Below are positions 11,153-22,581 of a stretch of 64,000 nucleotides of DNA, one piece after another; position 1 is the stretch's first letter, and each line of letters begins with the position of its first letter. This stretch comes from Tetraselmis striata (Eukaryota > Chlorophyta > Chlorodendrophyceae > Chlorodendrales > Chlorodendraceae). A program made the position numbers and the translations under genes. The stretch lies in the NCBI GenBank assembly GCA_006384855.1, contig VCJN01000950.1, positions 1-64,000 of the forward strand, read 5' to 3'. The notes beneath the pieces were generated by a model. That model saw only the letters and a program-made list of their open reading frames with translations. It ran no database searches and was not told where the DNA came from.

Positions 11153-13118
11153 CTCGTGCTCCCGGCTGGCGCAACCCTTGTGCGAGGCGTCGGTGCTGTG
11201 GAAGCGGAACGCCACAGCGCCGCAGCATGGGTACGCGCCGTTGTTCTTGGAGCCAGCAAACACGGGCGGCCGCGGGTGGAACGTGCAGTGACGCGCCTCG
11301 CAGACGGGGAAGTGGCGGCCGCACGTGGTGCAGCGCATCGTCTGCACGTAGCCCCAGATGTGCCAGTATATCTCGCGCCACGAGTGCCCGCCCTTTCGCA
11401 GCTCCGCCAGGTACTTCTGGAAGCGCCAGCGCGGCTCGGGCGCGTGCAGCGCCACCACGTTGCCCCTGTGTGAGACCACGCCACCGGGTCTCAGCCCGTT
11501 TGCTTCCCTGGATGTGTTGGCAGCGGGCGGCTGACATGAACTGTGAACGGGGGGAGGGGGGGGGGAGGGGGGGTAACCTGTAGTCCACAACCGCCTTGGC
11601 AGATGGGCAAGACAGCTGCGTGCGGTGCGCTGCGGAGAACAGCAGCCCACACTGCGCGCACCTGCGATTGCCAGGCGGAGCCCGCTGAGTGTCGTCTAGA
11701 CATGTTATAAAAGATATAATCGAAGGTAAACAGAGGGGGGAATTAATCAAACAAAGATATGTAGACGTCTTGCACAAATATTATAATATGTTTGTGTAAC
11801 TGCGTGTGTGTAGTGTATGTCTACTGGTATGCTTCCACATGAAAGGGGGCTGATGCACGTGCCAGATTGTGGCGCTACACCCAGCACCAACAGAGAGGGG
11901 TCGGAAGAGAAGGAACTCGAGCCGGAAGGGCTGCTGACACCCTGGATCCCGGCACGGACGTGGGACCCCTAGGTGCCGCGAAGTACTGTGGAAAGATGCC
12001 GTCGATTGCGCAGCGCAATCCCTAAACACTGGGAAAGAGGAGATGGCTAGCCAACGAACACATTTCTGCAGACGGAAGAATGACAATTTCAAAGAAACTA
12101 ATCAACCTCGCGTATACCATTCAATGGGATTCGCGGTCCAAAACGTAATGAATGGTTCGCAGCATCGATTCGGAATATCTGTAAAATAACAGCTGTGCAT
12201 TCTGTTGATTCTGATATACTGCAATATGGTATGGCTAGGACGCGCCCAGCCCGGAGGCCTGGGGGTCGCTAAAGGGCATCACCCAACCCCAATTGGGTGC
12301 CTGGCTGTAACCCTAAGTATTTCAATATGTAGACAGTGCTTCTCTCCTTGCGCCAGGTCGGGGTGTGTGTATGTGTTTTGGGGGACGGGGGGGGGGGGGG
12401 GGGGGGGGGGGTAAATTAAAGTAAATAGTAAACCCAGAGTGCAGTAGCGGTAATGGTCAGCCCTGTTGTTTGGGGAGATAAGGGCCAAAGTGGGAGGGGA
12501 TGGGGGCAGGGGGGGGGGGGGGGGGGGGGGACTTGCCGGACGAGCGTGGTGTGCATGGAGCGCAGCAGCAGCTCCACGCGGTGCTTGTACAGCCGGTTGA
12601 CGAGCACCGCCGACTGCTGCGCGTGGTCGTCCGCCTTGTCCTCCCCGCCGCCGCATCGCTCCCACAGCGCCTCCAGCGCCTCCTCTGGCACCACACGCGC
12701 CATGGCTGTGTGGATGTCCTCGGCCAGGGAGCTCATGTCCAGCGGCAGCGCCGTCACCTTGCTGAAGTTCTGCCCGATGAAGTCCACGCACTCCCGCACC
12801 AGCTCGTCCATCTGGGCCGTGTGGGGCAGCACCCTGGCTGAGCACCCCCCCCCCCCCCCCCCCACCCACCCCGCTCTCCATCAGGTGAGGCATCGCACCT
12901 CCAGAAAGTGGGAGGAGATGAGCACCGGCAGGCAGTTGCCCAGGCCGAGCGAGGGCCGCTCCGGGCCCGGCTTCATCTTGGCGTATCGCAGCAGCCACGC
13001 AAAGACAGCGACATCGCAGTGCACGGAGATCTCCACGTCCTGATTTGGCGCCACGCGCTTGAGGTAGGCCTTGAAGTACCTGGAGGGGCAGAGGCGAAGC
13101 AAAGGCGCCGGCGAAGGA

Positions 13119-13166
<48 letters not shown>

Positions 13167-13326
13167 GTCAGCTCTGCCCCTTGCAAGACCGCGGCCGCGG
13201 GTATTACAATGTCCTGCGTGTCAATCCCTCTGCCACTACCGGCTGTGTGCCTGACCCTGCTGGACGTCTTGCCCCAGGCAGCAACTGAGGGCAGAAAAGT
13301 GGGGTGGGTGAAGTGTTCGGGTGTGT

Positions 13327-13373
<47 letters not shown>

Positions 13374-14035
13374 CTACAAACTGGTTAAACTGGATATGAG
13401 TTGACTGTTAACAACCCCCAAAATCGACGAAAAACGGCGCCTCTGGTGAAGATCCCGAACCCCAAGTGTGCTAAAGTGAATGGGCCACTCTGGGGTTCAA
13501 TACCTGGTATTTTGGTCCTGTGGTGATCGCTTTTATAGGTCAGTACCGGTATGCAGGTCATGAATTATATCCAGACCAGGGTAGAAAGCGGTCATTAGTG
13601 CTCGTTTGCAGACCTCCACGCCCCCCCCCCCCCCCCCCCCGGGGGAAGTCACCGGCGACAACTCGGGCGACGCCTCAGGGCGCGGGTGCTTTCATGCGGG
13701 GGGGTGGGGGGGGGGGGGGTGGGGGGGGGGGGCGGGGGCCCGCGCTGTCCCTGGTCAACCCGCCCCAGCGGGGGAGGCGCCAAGCTGAGGCTGGATGCGC
13801 GAGAGCGGAGTTAAGGGGGTCGAGGAAAGTTTCCAGCACGATCGTGAGATGTGATTACCGGCTGGGTGCTGAGAGAGGTTTGTGTGTGAGTGAAAGGCGG
13901 GGGGGAATTGAGGGGGGGGGGGGGGGGGGGGGGGGGGGGACACCTCATGGAGCGCAGCAGCGTGTCGGTGTCGCAGCTGAAGTCCTGCTGCACTCCGCGC
14001 CCCTCGTCGTACACGTGTATCGTGACCGTGCCCAT
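8289..14035 (-). CDS. SANBR/KIAA1841-like BTB-domain protein (620 aa)
   Basis: Seven minus-strand exons join in frame: 14035-13944, 13079-12899, 12811-12537, 11661-11578, 11465-11153, 10765-10031 and 8471-8289 (1863 nt with stop). Residues 1-182 align in order with the atypical BTB region of animal SANBR: VTIHVYDEGRGVQQDFSC, EISVHCDVAVFAWLLRYAK, LGNCLPVLISSHFLE and MDELVRECVDFI. Residues 183-315 form the family's zinc-type module: CAQC 184/187, CTTC 256/259, C271-H274, YPCCG 291-292, KGC 309, REH 314, with SWREIYWHIWGYV before the second pair. Residues 316-560 are acidic and disordered, ending FQELIRQDD; the last exon supplies RMLALMEHLAAQR and a basic tail. Intron 3 uses a GC donor (CCG|GCAAGT); this alone restores the frame and family alignment. 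Animal SANBR regulates class-switch recombination; the algal role is unknown. The first ATG and the last 1.56-kb intron are the least certain parts. Confidence 0.85.
8968..9205. repeat. 92-bp tandem repeat in an intron
   Basis: Units start at 8968, 9060 and 9152 with GTAGTACATTAATACATTC; the first two are 92 bp and the third is partial. Each of the first two units includes a CTG run and GCCGGTATATACATACGGTAG. The array lies in the last intron of the BTB gene. Confidence 0.85.
9930..10025. repeat. GT microsatellite joined to poly-G
   Basis: A (GT)n tract of about 60 bases with a few C changes runs directly into two poly-G blocks ending at the 5' splice site of the last BTB-gene intron (sense strand: GTGCG then C run, then AC repeats). 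Confidence 0.9.
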
Positions 14036-14243
14036 TGCGCCCGGGGAAGGGCACTCAGCCGCTCAAGCTATCAGTACCTACGTTAGGCTGACCCCATGCA
14101 AGCAGCGGTATGGTGAGGCAAGAGGCGCGACGTCAGAGCGACTGGGGGATGGTATGGAGACAGGCCAGCGGCGCTGTGGTCAGCTGGAGTCCGCTGCGTG
14201 CTGCTCTCGGCGCTCCACAGGTATGACCGCTACTGATGCGCGC
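14036..14243. other. Upstream region of the BTB gene
   Basis: This is the GC-rich stretch before the first ATG of the minus-strand BTB gene and the likely promoter side. No motif is recognised. Confidence 0.35.
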
Positions 14244-14267
14244 GGGTTTTAGGGTTTTAGGGTTTTA
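14244..14267 (+). repeat. Interstitial TTTTAGGG telomere-like repeat
   Basis: Three GGG words are separated by TTTTA (GGGTTTTAGGGTTTTAGGG). This equals the Chlamydomonas-type telomere unit TTTTAGGG. It is too short and too internal to be a chromosome end. Confidence 0.7.
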
Positions 14268-14352
14268 CCTAGGGCTTCAGGGTCTGACCGCTACTTGGGC
14301 GGTTGTTAAGCGCGCGCAGCGCGCACCACGGCGGCAGCTGTGAATAAGGCCT

Positions 14353-14548
14353 GTATGACACGGGACATGCTCGACCGGTAGACCGCTCTACCGCCGTAAT
14401 TTATACACGCACAGCGCGCCACGTCGCAAAAAGCAAATGGCGACTAGCCAATCACCATGTAGTATTTTCACTTTTTCAGTTCCGTTTTGAGCCCTCATAA
14501 AGGTATGACACGGGAACAGCTCTACCGGTCAAACTAGCGGCTATCGCC
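14353..14548 (+). repeat. MITE-like 196-bp repeat, copy A
   Basis: The copy starts GTATGACACGGGACATGCTC, contains ACCGGTAGACCGCTCTACCG, ACAGCGCGCCACGTCGCA and TAGCCAATCACCATGTAG, and ends with a second GTATGACACGGGA-type word at 14503 and CTACCGGTCAAACTAGCGGC. It matches copy C at 22386-22581 almost base for base over most of its length in reverse orientation. There is no coding capacity. Confidence 0.85.
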
Positions 14549-15264
14549 CTACAGAGCATCGCACGCAGGACCAGCCGCACTTGCCGCTCGGTCTCTTGGG
14601 CTCAAGTCGGTTGAGCGTTGTCCGCCCGCGACATAAGATCCAGAGGGAGACGGGTCAGCGAGGCCAGCGGGGCGACGTCCTTCCGGTCGAAACAAGCTAG
14701 GAGGCAGCGCCCCGCTGGGCGCACCGGATGGCGAGACGTGCCGCTGGACAACGGCATGGCGCCCGGCGCCCACTGCGCCCGAAACGCCAGCTTTGGCGCC
14801 ATTGCCAAGGCGCACTGTTTGCGGGCGAACGGGCAGTGGCCCTCCGGATGCGAACAGGCCAAGGGGATAGGCAGGATTCAAACAACTACGGGGCGAGATC
14901 GGCCGGGTGGAGAAAGAGGACACGCTTGACTGGCCGCTTGACCGGCCGCCCGTGGCGCCTTGCGGGGCGATTCCGGGCGCGCAGCCATGGCCGTGATCTA
15001 GTCTCACAGTGAGTCTCACAGTGAATCTCATGAGGCGTGGAATCCGTGTACCGCCCGCGCGAAGTTTCGGTGGGACTAGAGGGAGCGGCGGGCGAGGGAT
15101 CTTGCGATGAAGGTGGATTCGCCATCGACAGGGTGCCGCGTTCAAAATAGAGCGGTAGAGCGGTAGCGCGGGGGGTGGCATCGGTAGCTACCGATCCCAC
15201 CCTACCGCCGAAATGCTAGACCGGTCTATCGCTCTAGGGGTGGCCGCTCTACGGCCGAATTGCA
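14549..15264. other. Sequence between inverted repeat copies
   Basis: This GC-rich sequence is enclosed by repeat copy A and the inverted partial copy B, so 14353-15345 as a whole has about 80-bp inverted ends. A 210-codon minus frame crosses it but has a biased, non-protein-like composition. Confidence 0.45.
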
Positions 15265-15345
15265 CTTTTTGCGACGTGGCGCGCTGTGCGTGTAGAAATT
15301 ACGGCGGTAGAGCGGTCTACCGGTAGAGCACGTCCCGTGTCATAC
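15265..15345 (-). repeat. MITE-like repeat, partial copy B
   Basis: On the minus strand this repeats the first 80 bases of copy A (GTATGACACGGGACGTGCTC to GCGCCACGTCGCAAAAAG) with only a few differences. Confidence 0.85.
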
Positions 15346-16780
15346 ATACAGGCCTAACACGGCGCTAGCTCACCGCGTACCGGTACCGGTTATTTATACA
15401 CCACTGCTAACAAGGAGTTTCTCCAACCCGATCTACATCCCTTCACATAAGTTTGGGGTCCCTTTTCGGCAGTCTCAAGACTTCAGAAATCTAGGGTACC
15501 TGAACGTAGGGTGTATGAGATGAAACCCTGGAATCTCAGAGGGTTTTATAAGACCTGCATGACGAGTGGTTCAAACCGACGCTTAAAGACCTTTGACTAG
15601 GGTGTCACGCTGCACTTGGTGCGTGGATGGGCGTCGCCTGCAACTGCACCAAAACCAGGGTCGGTATCACGCACACGCCGATGCGCGTGAATAGACAACC
15701 GGACGGCGGGATGGCCATGAACGCGTGAGGAAACACATTGACGAGGGGCTCGGGTGCATTTGGTTGGGCTGCAGCCGTGTGGGCGGCAGCTAGTACATGT
15801 CACGTTGCGATACTGACATGGCATTAGTGTTGGCCACGCTCAGCAACACCCCCTTGGCTTTAAAACGCTATAACTTCGTCTCAGAGTTTGCTCAGAAAAT
15901 CTTTTCAAAAATACCTCGCAATGCCTCGTTTGAATCTGCGTCGAAACCAATCTTCCAAAATCAAAAAAATTGTGGGGCCCCGGAAAAATCCCCAAAGATG
16001 ATCATCCAAGTTGCCCCTCACTGCCTCATGTTCCCACCCATGTCGGGGGCGTGGCTTTGCCCCAAGTGCGTGTCTCAGCCCCATACTCGGTTGCGCGAGA
16101 GCGTTATGTGTGTGGATGACCACGATCCACCAACACTTGGCATGTGCCGCCTCCTAGCGATACGCACATCTACCACCCAAAATGCCATTTTCCACAGTAT
16201 TTTTTTAAAGAAATTTCACATTAATTAAAGTCCACGCCCCTACCGCGCCACCGCGCCCACGAAACGGTGGAACTGGCATTCCACCACGCGCCCCCGTAGT
16301 AAAGCATTGCCCTACGCCAAGGGGGCCATCGAGCGCCTCTCCTACGTGCGTTCGCCACAGAAACAGCAGCATTTTCACCCCCAAACTGCTCCCCACAGTG
16401 GCGAACTTGTCGTTGGGGTGTCACGTCGTGCCAATAGTGACATGATTTCAGTGGCCTGCACGCACGGTGTGTGCAACTTATGCCAAGGGCCGTATTCATC
16501 GAGTTTGGTGCGACGAGTGCCGCTATTTCCATAGGTTTGGACGGTTGGCGCAACCCGCAATTTCCTAGCGCCAAAAGCAACGCATCATGCACTGATTCCG
16601 CGTTTTATAAAGGGCGCCCACAAATGGTCGTGTTGTCACGCGGGTGGGCATAAAGGTTTGCCCGAACTATTCCCACTACTGTAGTTAGCATGTATGCACA
16701 TGCAGCCGGCGTTATACTAGCCCATGCATGCGCTTTTCGATCGAAAATGCAAAACCCGGACTTATGTGGAGGGTGTACAT
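15346..16780. other. No recognised gene
   Basis: The sequence has mixed composition. A 143-codon plus frame at 15797-16228 and a 123-codon minus frame at 16221-16592 occur but show no domain or codon bias that I can support. Confidence 0.4.
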
Positions 16781-16882
16781 ATATATTACAAATATATATA
16801 CATACATATATATACACACACATGTGTGTTTATGTATGTATACATATAGACATACATATATGTACATATATATATGTATGTA

Positions 16883-16954
<72 letters not shown>

Positions 16955-16960
16955 CGTGTG
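16781..16960. repeat. Compound TA/CATA and GT microsatellite
   Basis: An AT/ACATAT-rich tract (about 16778-16887) passes into an unbroken GT run of about 62 bases (16888-16949). Confidence 0.95.
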
Positions 16961-19900
16961 CGATATTGATTTATTTATTCAATTATTGGAAGAGAGAGTG
17001 GGTATGAAGGGGCTTCGCGCATGTTATATTATTGCATTGTCATGAAAAGCTAGCAACCCCAACCACGGATTGCGCCCCCCCCCAGCAAACTTATTTACCG
17101 CCACAAAACTGATGCCAAGTCTAGCAGCCCCCTCGCGCTGCCACTACTATCTATGGCACGCTTCATCGAGCGCACCACAGCCCGCCCAACCTCCCCTCTA
17201 TGTAGTGGGTTTGTTTGCCTGGTGCAGATTCCTGATTATCACAACTTGTAACCAGACATGGCATTCTGCGGCAAGCAAGACGTTCCATGTGAAATCTCGT
17301 GTTCTCGTCTTATCATCGCCATCGCAAAGCATCGCCACCGCCGCCACCGCACACTGCCGAGATACTACGAGTGTACATTCGCTAACAAATCGAAGCCAAC
17401 CGATAATGCGCGGCATTCGGCGCGCTTTGGCAGTGCAACCGTAGTACCGCCGAAGCCAGGCGCCATATCGCACGCTACACCGCTCACACACTCCGTCATC
17501 GGTCACCAGTGACCAGTCCACACTTCACGCCCACTCACCCCTCAGCCCCCACGTACACTGGTGGAGTTCCAGCAATCCGGGCATTATACAATGTGGTATA
17601 TCACTGGCCGCGGATTTTATGGCGAACTATGACGACCCACCGGGCGCCCCCCCCCCCCCCCCAACTCGATACACCAACTCAACAACCCCCCGCCCCCGCA
17701 GCCCAGGCAGCCACAGCAGCATAAACAACCAGCCCCGCGTAAAAACACGTCCGGGCAATGGGGCTAGGTTTGCGAACCCTCGCGAACCCTCCGCGAAGGG
17801 TTCGCCGGACACTTCGCCTAAAATCCACCAGTTTTGCACGCAATTCACACACACATGCATATCGCAAACTGACTCGCGAATTTGCTTCTTTAACAACCCA
17901 GTAAACGATCCCCGAACCATGCTATTCCGTGCCAGTGTCTTACGCGTACCTGACGCCAGCAATAGCCCAGCATAACGTACATGCAAGACTTACATGGACG
18001 GTACCAGTGCATGATTGGTACACGTACTTGTACGCTACCATGTAGTAGTTACCCGCTAAATTGCTATATACGTTGCGTTGCATCCATCCATACGACTACG
18101 GTACCGGCATGGGCATGCACCGCCGGGCGTCGGCCGTTATATGCAGCCGGCGGCGGGCGCGGCACGCGCACACCTGTGAACCGCCGGCCCTAGTACCGGT
18201 ACTTGGTGCGTTAAAGCTTTGCCCTCCCCCCCGTCCTTGTCAAGGATCAATTATAAGGATCCCATAATACGAATTTGGACATCTTTCCCCCCATCCACCC
18301 TCTGCCATGGTGGACTTGACGACCGTCCTTTTCCTCTGAATCGCGAGCCATCCCTCCGCCTCCACCCCCGGTTGGGGATGGGGGCGCGGGGCTTGTGCAC
18401 GGCCCTGGCGCGTTGTGGCAGGTGGCACCTTAGTAGCCTTGACCCCGCCCGTGTTGTCAAAGCCGCGGAGGAGATGTGCGAGCTGGGCACCGGCGTCTTA
18501 TACCGTTGCTAGTCCGGTCGATTCCCCGTGTATTGTTGTTATTCGGTGAGCACACTACTCTCGTCCCTGTCATGCCGTCGGCGCCTCCACCTATATACCT
18601 CATATCCAGCCTAGTCCCGATATTGGAGTGGTCCGGGATTAAGTGCTGGAAAGATCTTCCCTACTGCATGGAGCGGTTGCTGGCGGGTGGCGTTGCCTTA
18701 TCGGAGGCTGCCATGGCGGTTCCCGCCTCTGATGGCCCGTATCTGGATTAATTTCCTTATGGATTTCTAAATGGATTTATTGAAATTTGTAGCTAGTGCA
18801 TGATGTAATATTGTAGGAACCAATCCTTACACAATCCTTACATGATAATGCGACTACTCGAATTAGTGACCCTGCCACATAAATGACTGGTGTGAAGTCA
18901 GTATGGTGGGCTGCTGTGCGTTGTGGAGTGTTGGCGGATGTAGTGTGACGTATACGAATTCCAATCCATGTACTGCAACGACTGACATGGCAGAATTTAG
19001 TAATAATGCCTACTACCCATGGCTTTCCGTAACTGGATCGCTGCCTAAACGGCCGTCGTAGACCCTGCAAGGGTTTCACTGGTGCCAGTCCTGTCCCAGG
19101 GGCAAAAAATGCCATTTGAAGTGCGGAGGCCCAGCCAACATCCCCGGAAAATCTCTTAAAACATTACAGAAAATTTATACATTAGGCCACTCAGAATTAT
19201 TGTTAATGTGTTTTAGGTACCCCCCTCTAATCTGACCCGCCCCTCCATAAGTTTTGTAGCTGGCTGATGTACTGTTTTAAGTACTATCAACATCAATGTC
19301 CATTGGAAAGGTGCTGCAATTGTCCATATATTGTGTAGGGGGCAACTGCCACACACGTAGGTGTGCATATCAATGCACGAGGGCAGCGTTGAGAGCACAA
19401 AGCACACGATTATACAGCAGTAGTGTTCTATGGCTATTCCTCCCCAGCCTTCTGGCGTGTGCCCACCAGGCTAACTCGAAGCGAGACCGAGTGGGCACCT
19501 CTTCCATCGAATCCCACACGTTAGATTGTCTTGGAGCATGCGGCTGCCACCGGACTCGCCGGTCACATGCCGCCTCTTATTGCCCGAGGATGGCGAGCTG
19601 AACAGCTCATACTCCACGACGACCACTAAAATGTATGTGTTCAACGAGCTCAACGGATAGGCTAGGGACCACGTCGTTCACTGCATACTCTATAGCTTGC
19701 TGCGCACGGTACGGGCCTCTAGCCAATCCTGCTCTAGGGGGTAGACACTGTGAGATTCAGATGTGACGTAAATGTGCCCTACTGGTGACGAACGACGACA
19801 TACGGGGACGATACGGGACGGACGAGGGACGTGGATTTCATACCCAGTAGCGACGACTATCGCGCGCGACCTGTAAAGTACTATATGAATTTCTCGTTTC

Positions 19901-20308
19901 CATAATTTCATCAAATTGATATGCGCACGCGGGCTCGCGTGTCGCCCTCCGACGCGGAGCACCCGGGCTAAGTACAGGCGGATGTACGCACTCATTGCAC
20001 ATCGCCGCACATCGCTGACCGCACATCGCTGACCGCTGACCCCGCGGTGTGCCGCGATGTGCGGCACGACGGGCGGAGGTGTGGGCGGATGTAGGTGGTA
20101 CGGTAGGTGGTAGGCGGTAGGTGGTGTTCGTAGGTGCGCGTTTTAATGCAGCCGCCCTAACTGCTGATGATTGTGTAACGCCCCAGCACGCGCATGAAGT
20201 ATGGGGTCGCCTCACGGTCACCGCCGCTCACCGTTGAATCAAGCGCGGACAGCCGCGCACTCGCATCTGTGTTGCCTGCCGGTGGTGGGTTACATCCACC
20301 CCAACTCT
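16961..20308. other. Long stretch without supported gene
   Basis: The sequence is GC-moderate with no frame I can assign. A C run lies near 17648-17662. A GC-rich inverted and direct repeat of the word GCACATCGC occurs near 19998-20070. ORFs up to 127 codons overlap each other on both strands and look random. Confidence 0.4.
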
Positions 20309-20356
20309 CAACCCCCCCCCCCCCCCCCCCCCCGCCCCTCGCGCGCGGCAGCAGGC

Positions 20357-21173
20357 ATGCCGGCAAAGGGATGGATAGCGAGTGTGTCGAAGGATGGCGT
20401 GTACTCATGCAAGCACTGCCGGGGCAACGTGACGGGCACTTGTGAGAAGATGGCGCGAGAGCGGCACTTCCTAAAATTCCCGAACTGTAGCCACTCGTTG
20501 AAGCGTGCGGCTAAGTTGCGCCGCAAGGCCGCCTTATCACAAGCAGCAGCAGCAGGGGCGGCAGCAGCAGCAGCAACAACAACAGGGGCGGCAGCAGGAG
20601 TAGCTGCAGCCGTCGGAAACGGCCCGCCGGCGCCGGTCTCGGACGACGGCGGCTCGAAGGTGGACGATGTGATGGGCGTGGGGGAGGACCCCGTTGGCGA
20701 AGACGGTATGGACATCGACGCGCCTGCGTGGCCGCCGGCGGGCGTGGAACCCGCGATGAGGGCGTGATATGGAAAGGCGATTCCGGCGACTTCTACATGA
20801 AGGTCATCGCCAAGAAGTTCCGGGGAGTATGGCACTACGGCGTGATAACCGGCGTCGTTACCGAGTGGGTGTTGGAGGACTACGGCGGGGCGACCCAGTG
20901 GCGCGCTGTTTTCGAGGACGGGGGCATTGTGGGCCTTCTGCGTTCAGAGGTGAGTGGGCCCGGCCTGCGTGCTGGTGGCACCACTCAACTGCGGTTGTAT
21001 GGAATCACACGCACCCGCCCGGTCGGCGTGGCAGGTTGTGGAGGCTATGACGGCTGCCCAGGAGCACCCCCCTGTGGATGCGGACGGGGAGGCTCGCTTG
21101 GTAACCGTCCATGAAGGCGATGACTTGTCCAGTGAATCACGCACCTTGCCCGGCGTGCGGTCAACACAACCCG
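20357..21173 (+). CDS. BED-like zinc finger plus Tudor-like domain gene, incomplete model
   Basis: A frame from ATG 20357 (MPAKGWIASVSKDGVYSC) to 20767 holds a zinc-finger-like motif: C-x2-C (CKHC), a spacer of about 27, then C and H (FPNCSHSLK). An alanine/glutamine-rich linker and an acidic stretch follow. In the next frame, 20755-20949 gives IWKGDSGDFYMKVIAKKF and RGVWHYGVITGVVTEWV, ending at a strong donor GAG|GTGAGT. The exon from 21035 continues it with VVEAMTAAQ, so a Tudor-like fold (WHYGVIT...WRAVFEDGG) spans the 85-nt intron. The frame changes by one base near 20745-20765, which is either a decayed copy or a consensus error. BED fingers are common in transposases and transposon-derived genes; I see no catalytic domain. 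The end at 21173 is approximate. C runs precede the first exon and lie at 21301-21326. Confidence 0.45.
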
Positions 21174-22233
21174 GCTGGCGGAGGCCAAGCAGAACACTGG
21201 CTGCCGTGGCGTGTGCCATGTGCATGTGGTCCGGGGCTATGTCAGCATGGTCAACCTCTTCCCCCTCGCGCCGTTCCACATGTGGTCCCCCCGCCCCCGC
21301 ACCCCCCCCCCCCCCCCCCCCCCCCCGGCGGGCCACATTCCCCGATGGCAGCTGTCGCGAATATTGTAATTCAATCATTCTTCGGCAAACCGCTGCCTGC
21401 CCCCGCCCTCCCCCTCGCGAATATGTATGTAACGTGAGCACTCTTTGGCAAAACATGGCAGCCAAACCGCCCATCTGATGACCTTTGATCGGACGGCTGG
21501 CAGGCCCGTTCAGCAGTACTAGCTATAATGTACACAAAATTCCCCACTTTGGCCAAAAAGTACGGCTGAGATTTGCGCTCCCATGTACTAATAGTCGTAG
21601 TTATCCACAGGACCACTGTCCATCGTGCCCGGGTACCGGGTACCGGGTACTATGATACCCGGTACCGGCTCAATAAATATATCGCGTACTACCCGGTACT
21701 GCACGGACAACCTTGTACCTTGTACGTCAGTGCCATGTAACATTTTACCGGGCTCGTACGGCTACCAGAATGATGACAAAAAGGATTTATCGCCCGCCGG
21801 CAATAACGCCGGATGTACTCGCACGTAACTGGATGGACGTGCCGCCACCAGCAGCAGCCTTCACGGATAAATAATAGTCGCTAGTAGTAGTGCTTCGTCA
21901 CCTGTATGTCACATCTGAATCTCACAGTGAGATCACGGGCTTATCGGAAAACCCGAAAACTCCCTGCCGTCCCACTTCACCTCCTCCTTCACGGTGTGCC
22001 TGGTGGATACCGACATGGTGTTAGCTACCCAAGCCGAAGGCTGGCGACGTGAGGTAGGAGTGGTTGTGGACTGATAGGTATTTACGCTCGGGGCAGCATC
22101 AGCATGCCGGCCTAGCGCGGCGGCGGCAGTGCTGGAGAGGGTTGTGCGTTGCGTACGATACGGCGGTTAGTTGGAGCCGGTAAGAAAAGCGGAAATAAAG
22201 TACTAGCTACCAAACTTTGCCCAGCTACAAAAT

Positions 22234-22264
<31 letters not shown>

Positions 22265-22385
22265 TGTTTTGAGCGACATATGGCACCTAAAACACACTAA
22301 CAATTCTTACTGGTCTTAATGCTCTCAAGGATTTTTCACGATACGCGCTCGATGGTAGCGGTAGGCCGGTAGGCCGGTACCGGGT
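21174..22385. other. No recognised gene
   Basis: The stretch contains a C run (21301-21326), a palindromic GTACCGGGTACCGGGTAC cluster near 21630-21665, and a second long C run at 22233-22262. Downstream exons of the Tudor-like gene could lie here but I cannot place them. Confidence 0.4.
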
Positions 22386-22581
22386 AGCGGCTGTAGTTTG
22401 ACCGGTAGAGATGTTCCCGTGTCATACCGTTCTGAGCGCTCAAAAGGAACTGAAAAAGTGAAAATACTACATGGTGATTGGCTAGTCGCCACTTGCTTCT
22501 TGCGACGTGGCGCGCTGTGCGTGCATAAATTACGGCGGTAGAGGGTCTATATGGTAGAGCATGCCCTGATGTGTCATACAG
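22386..22581 (-). repeat. MITE-like 196-bp repeat, copy C
   Basis: On the minus strand this reads as copy A: GTATGACAC near 22582, ACAGCGCGCCACGTCGCA, CTAGCCAATCACCATGTAG, then ACGGGAACATCTCTACCGG. The two full copies differ by scattered substitutions, which suggests independent insertion of one family. Confidence 0.85.

Noticed and set aside
12421-12466. Extra exon in the BTB gene (ADHYRYCTL)
   Set aside because: It has an acceptor and a possible donor, but including it spoils the direct match of VRCAQC to the family, which the GC donor gives without it.
14244-14267. Chromosome end
   Set aside because: Only about three telomere-like units, with genes and unique DNA on both sides.
14549-15181. 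210-codon minus-strand ORF between repeat copies
   Set aside because: Biased Pro/Arg/Ser composition typical of random GC-rich frames; no motif.
15797-16228. 143-codon plus-strand ORF
   Set aside because: No domain, no neighbouring exon signals, ordinary base composition for non-coding DNA here.
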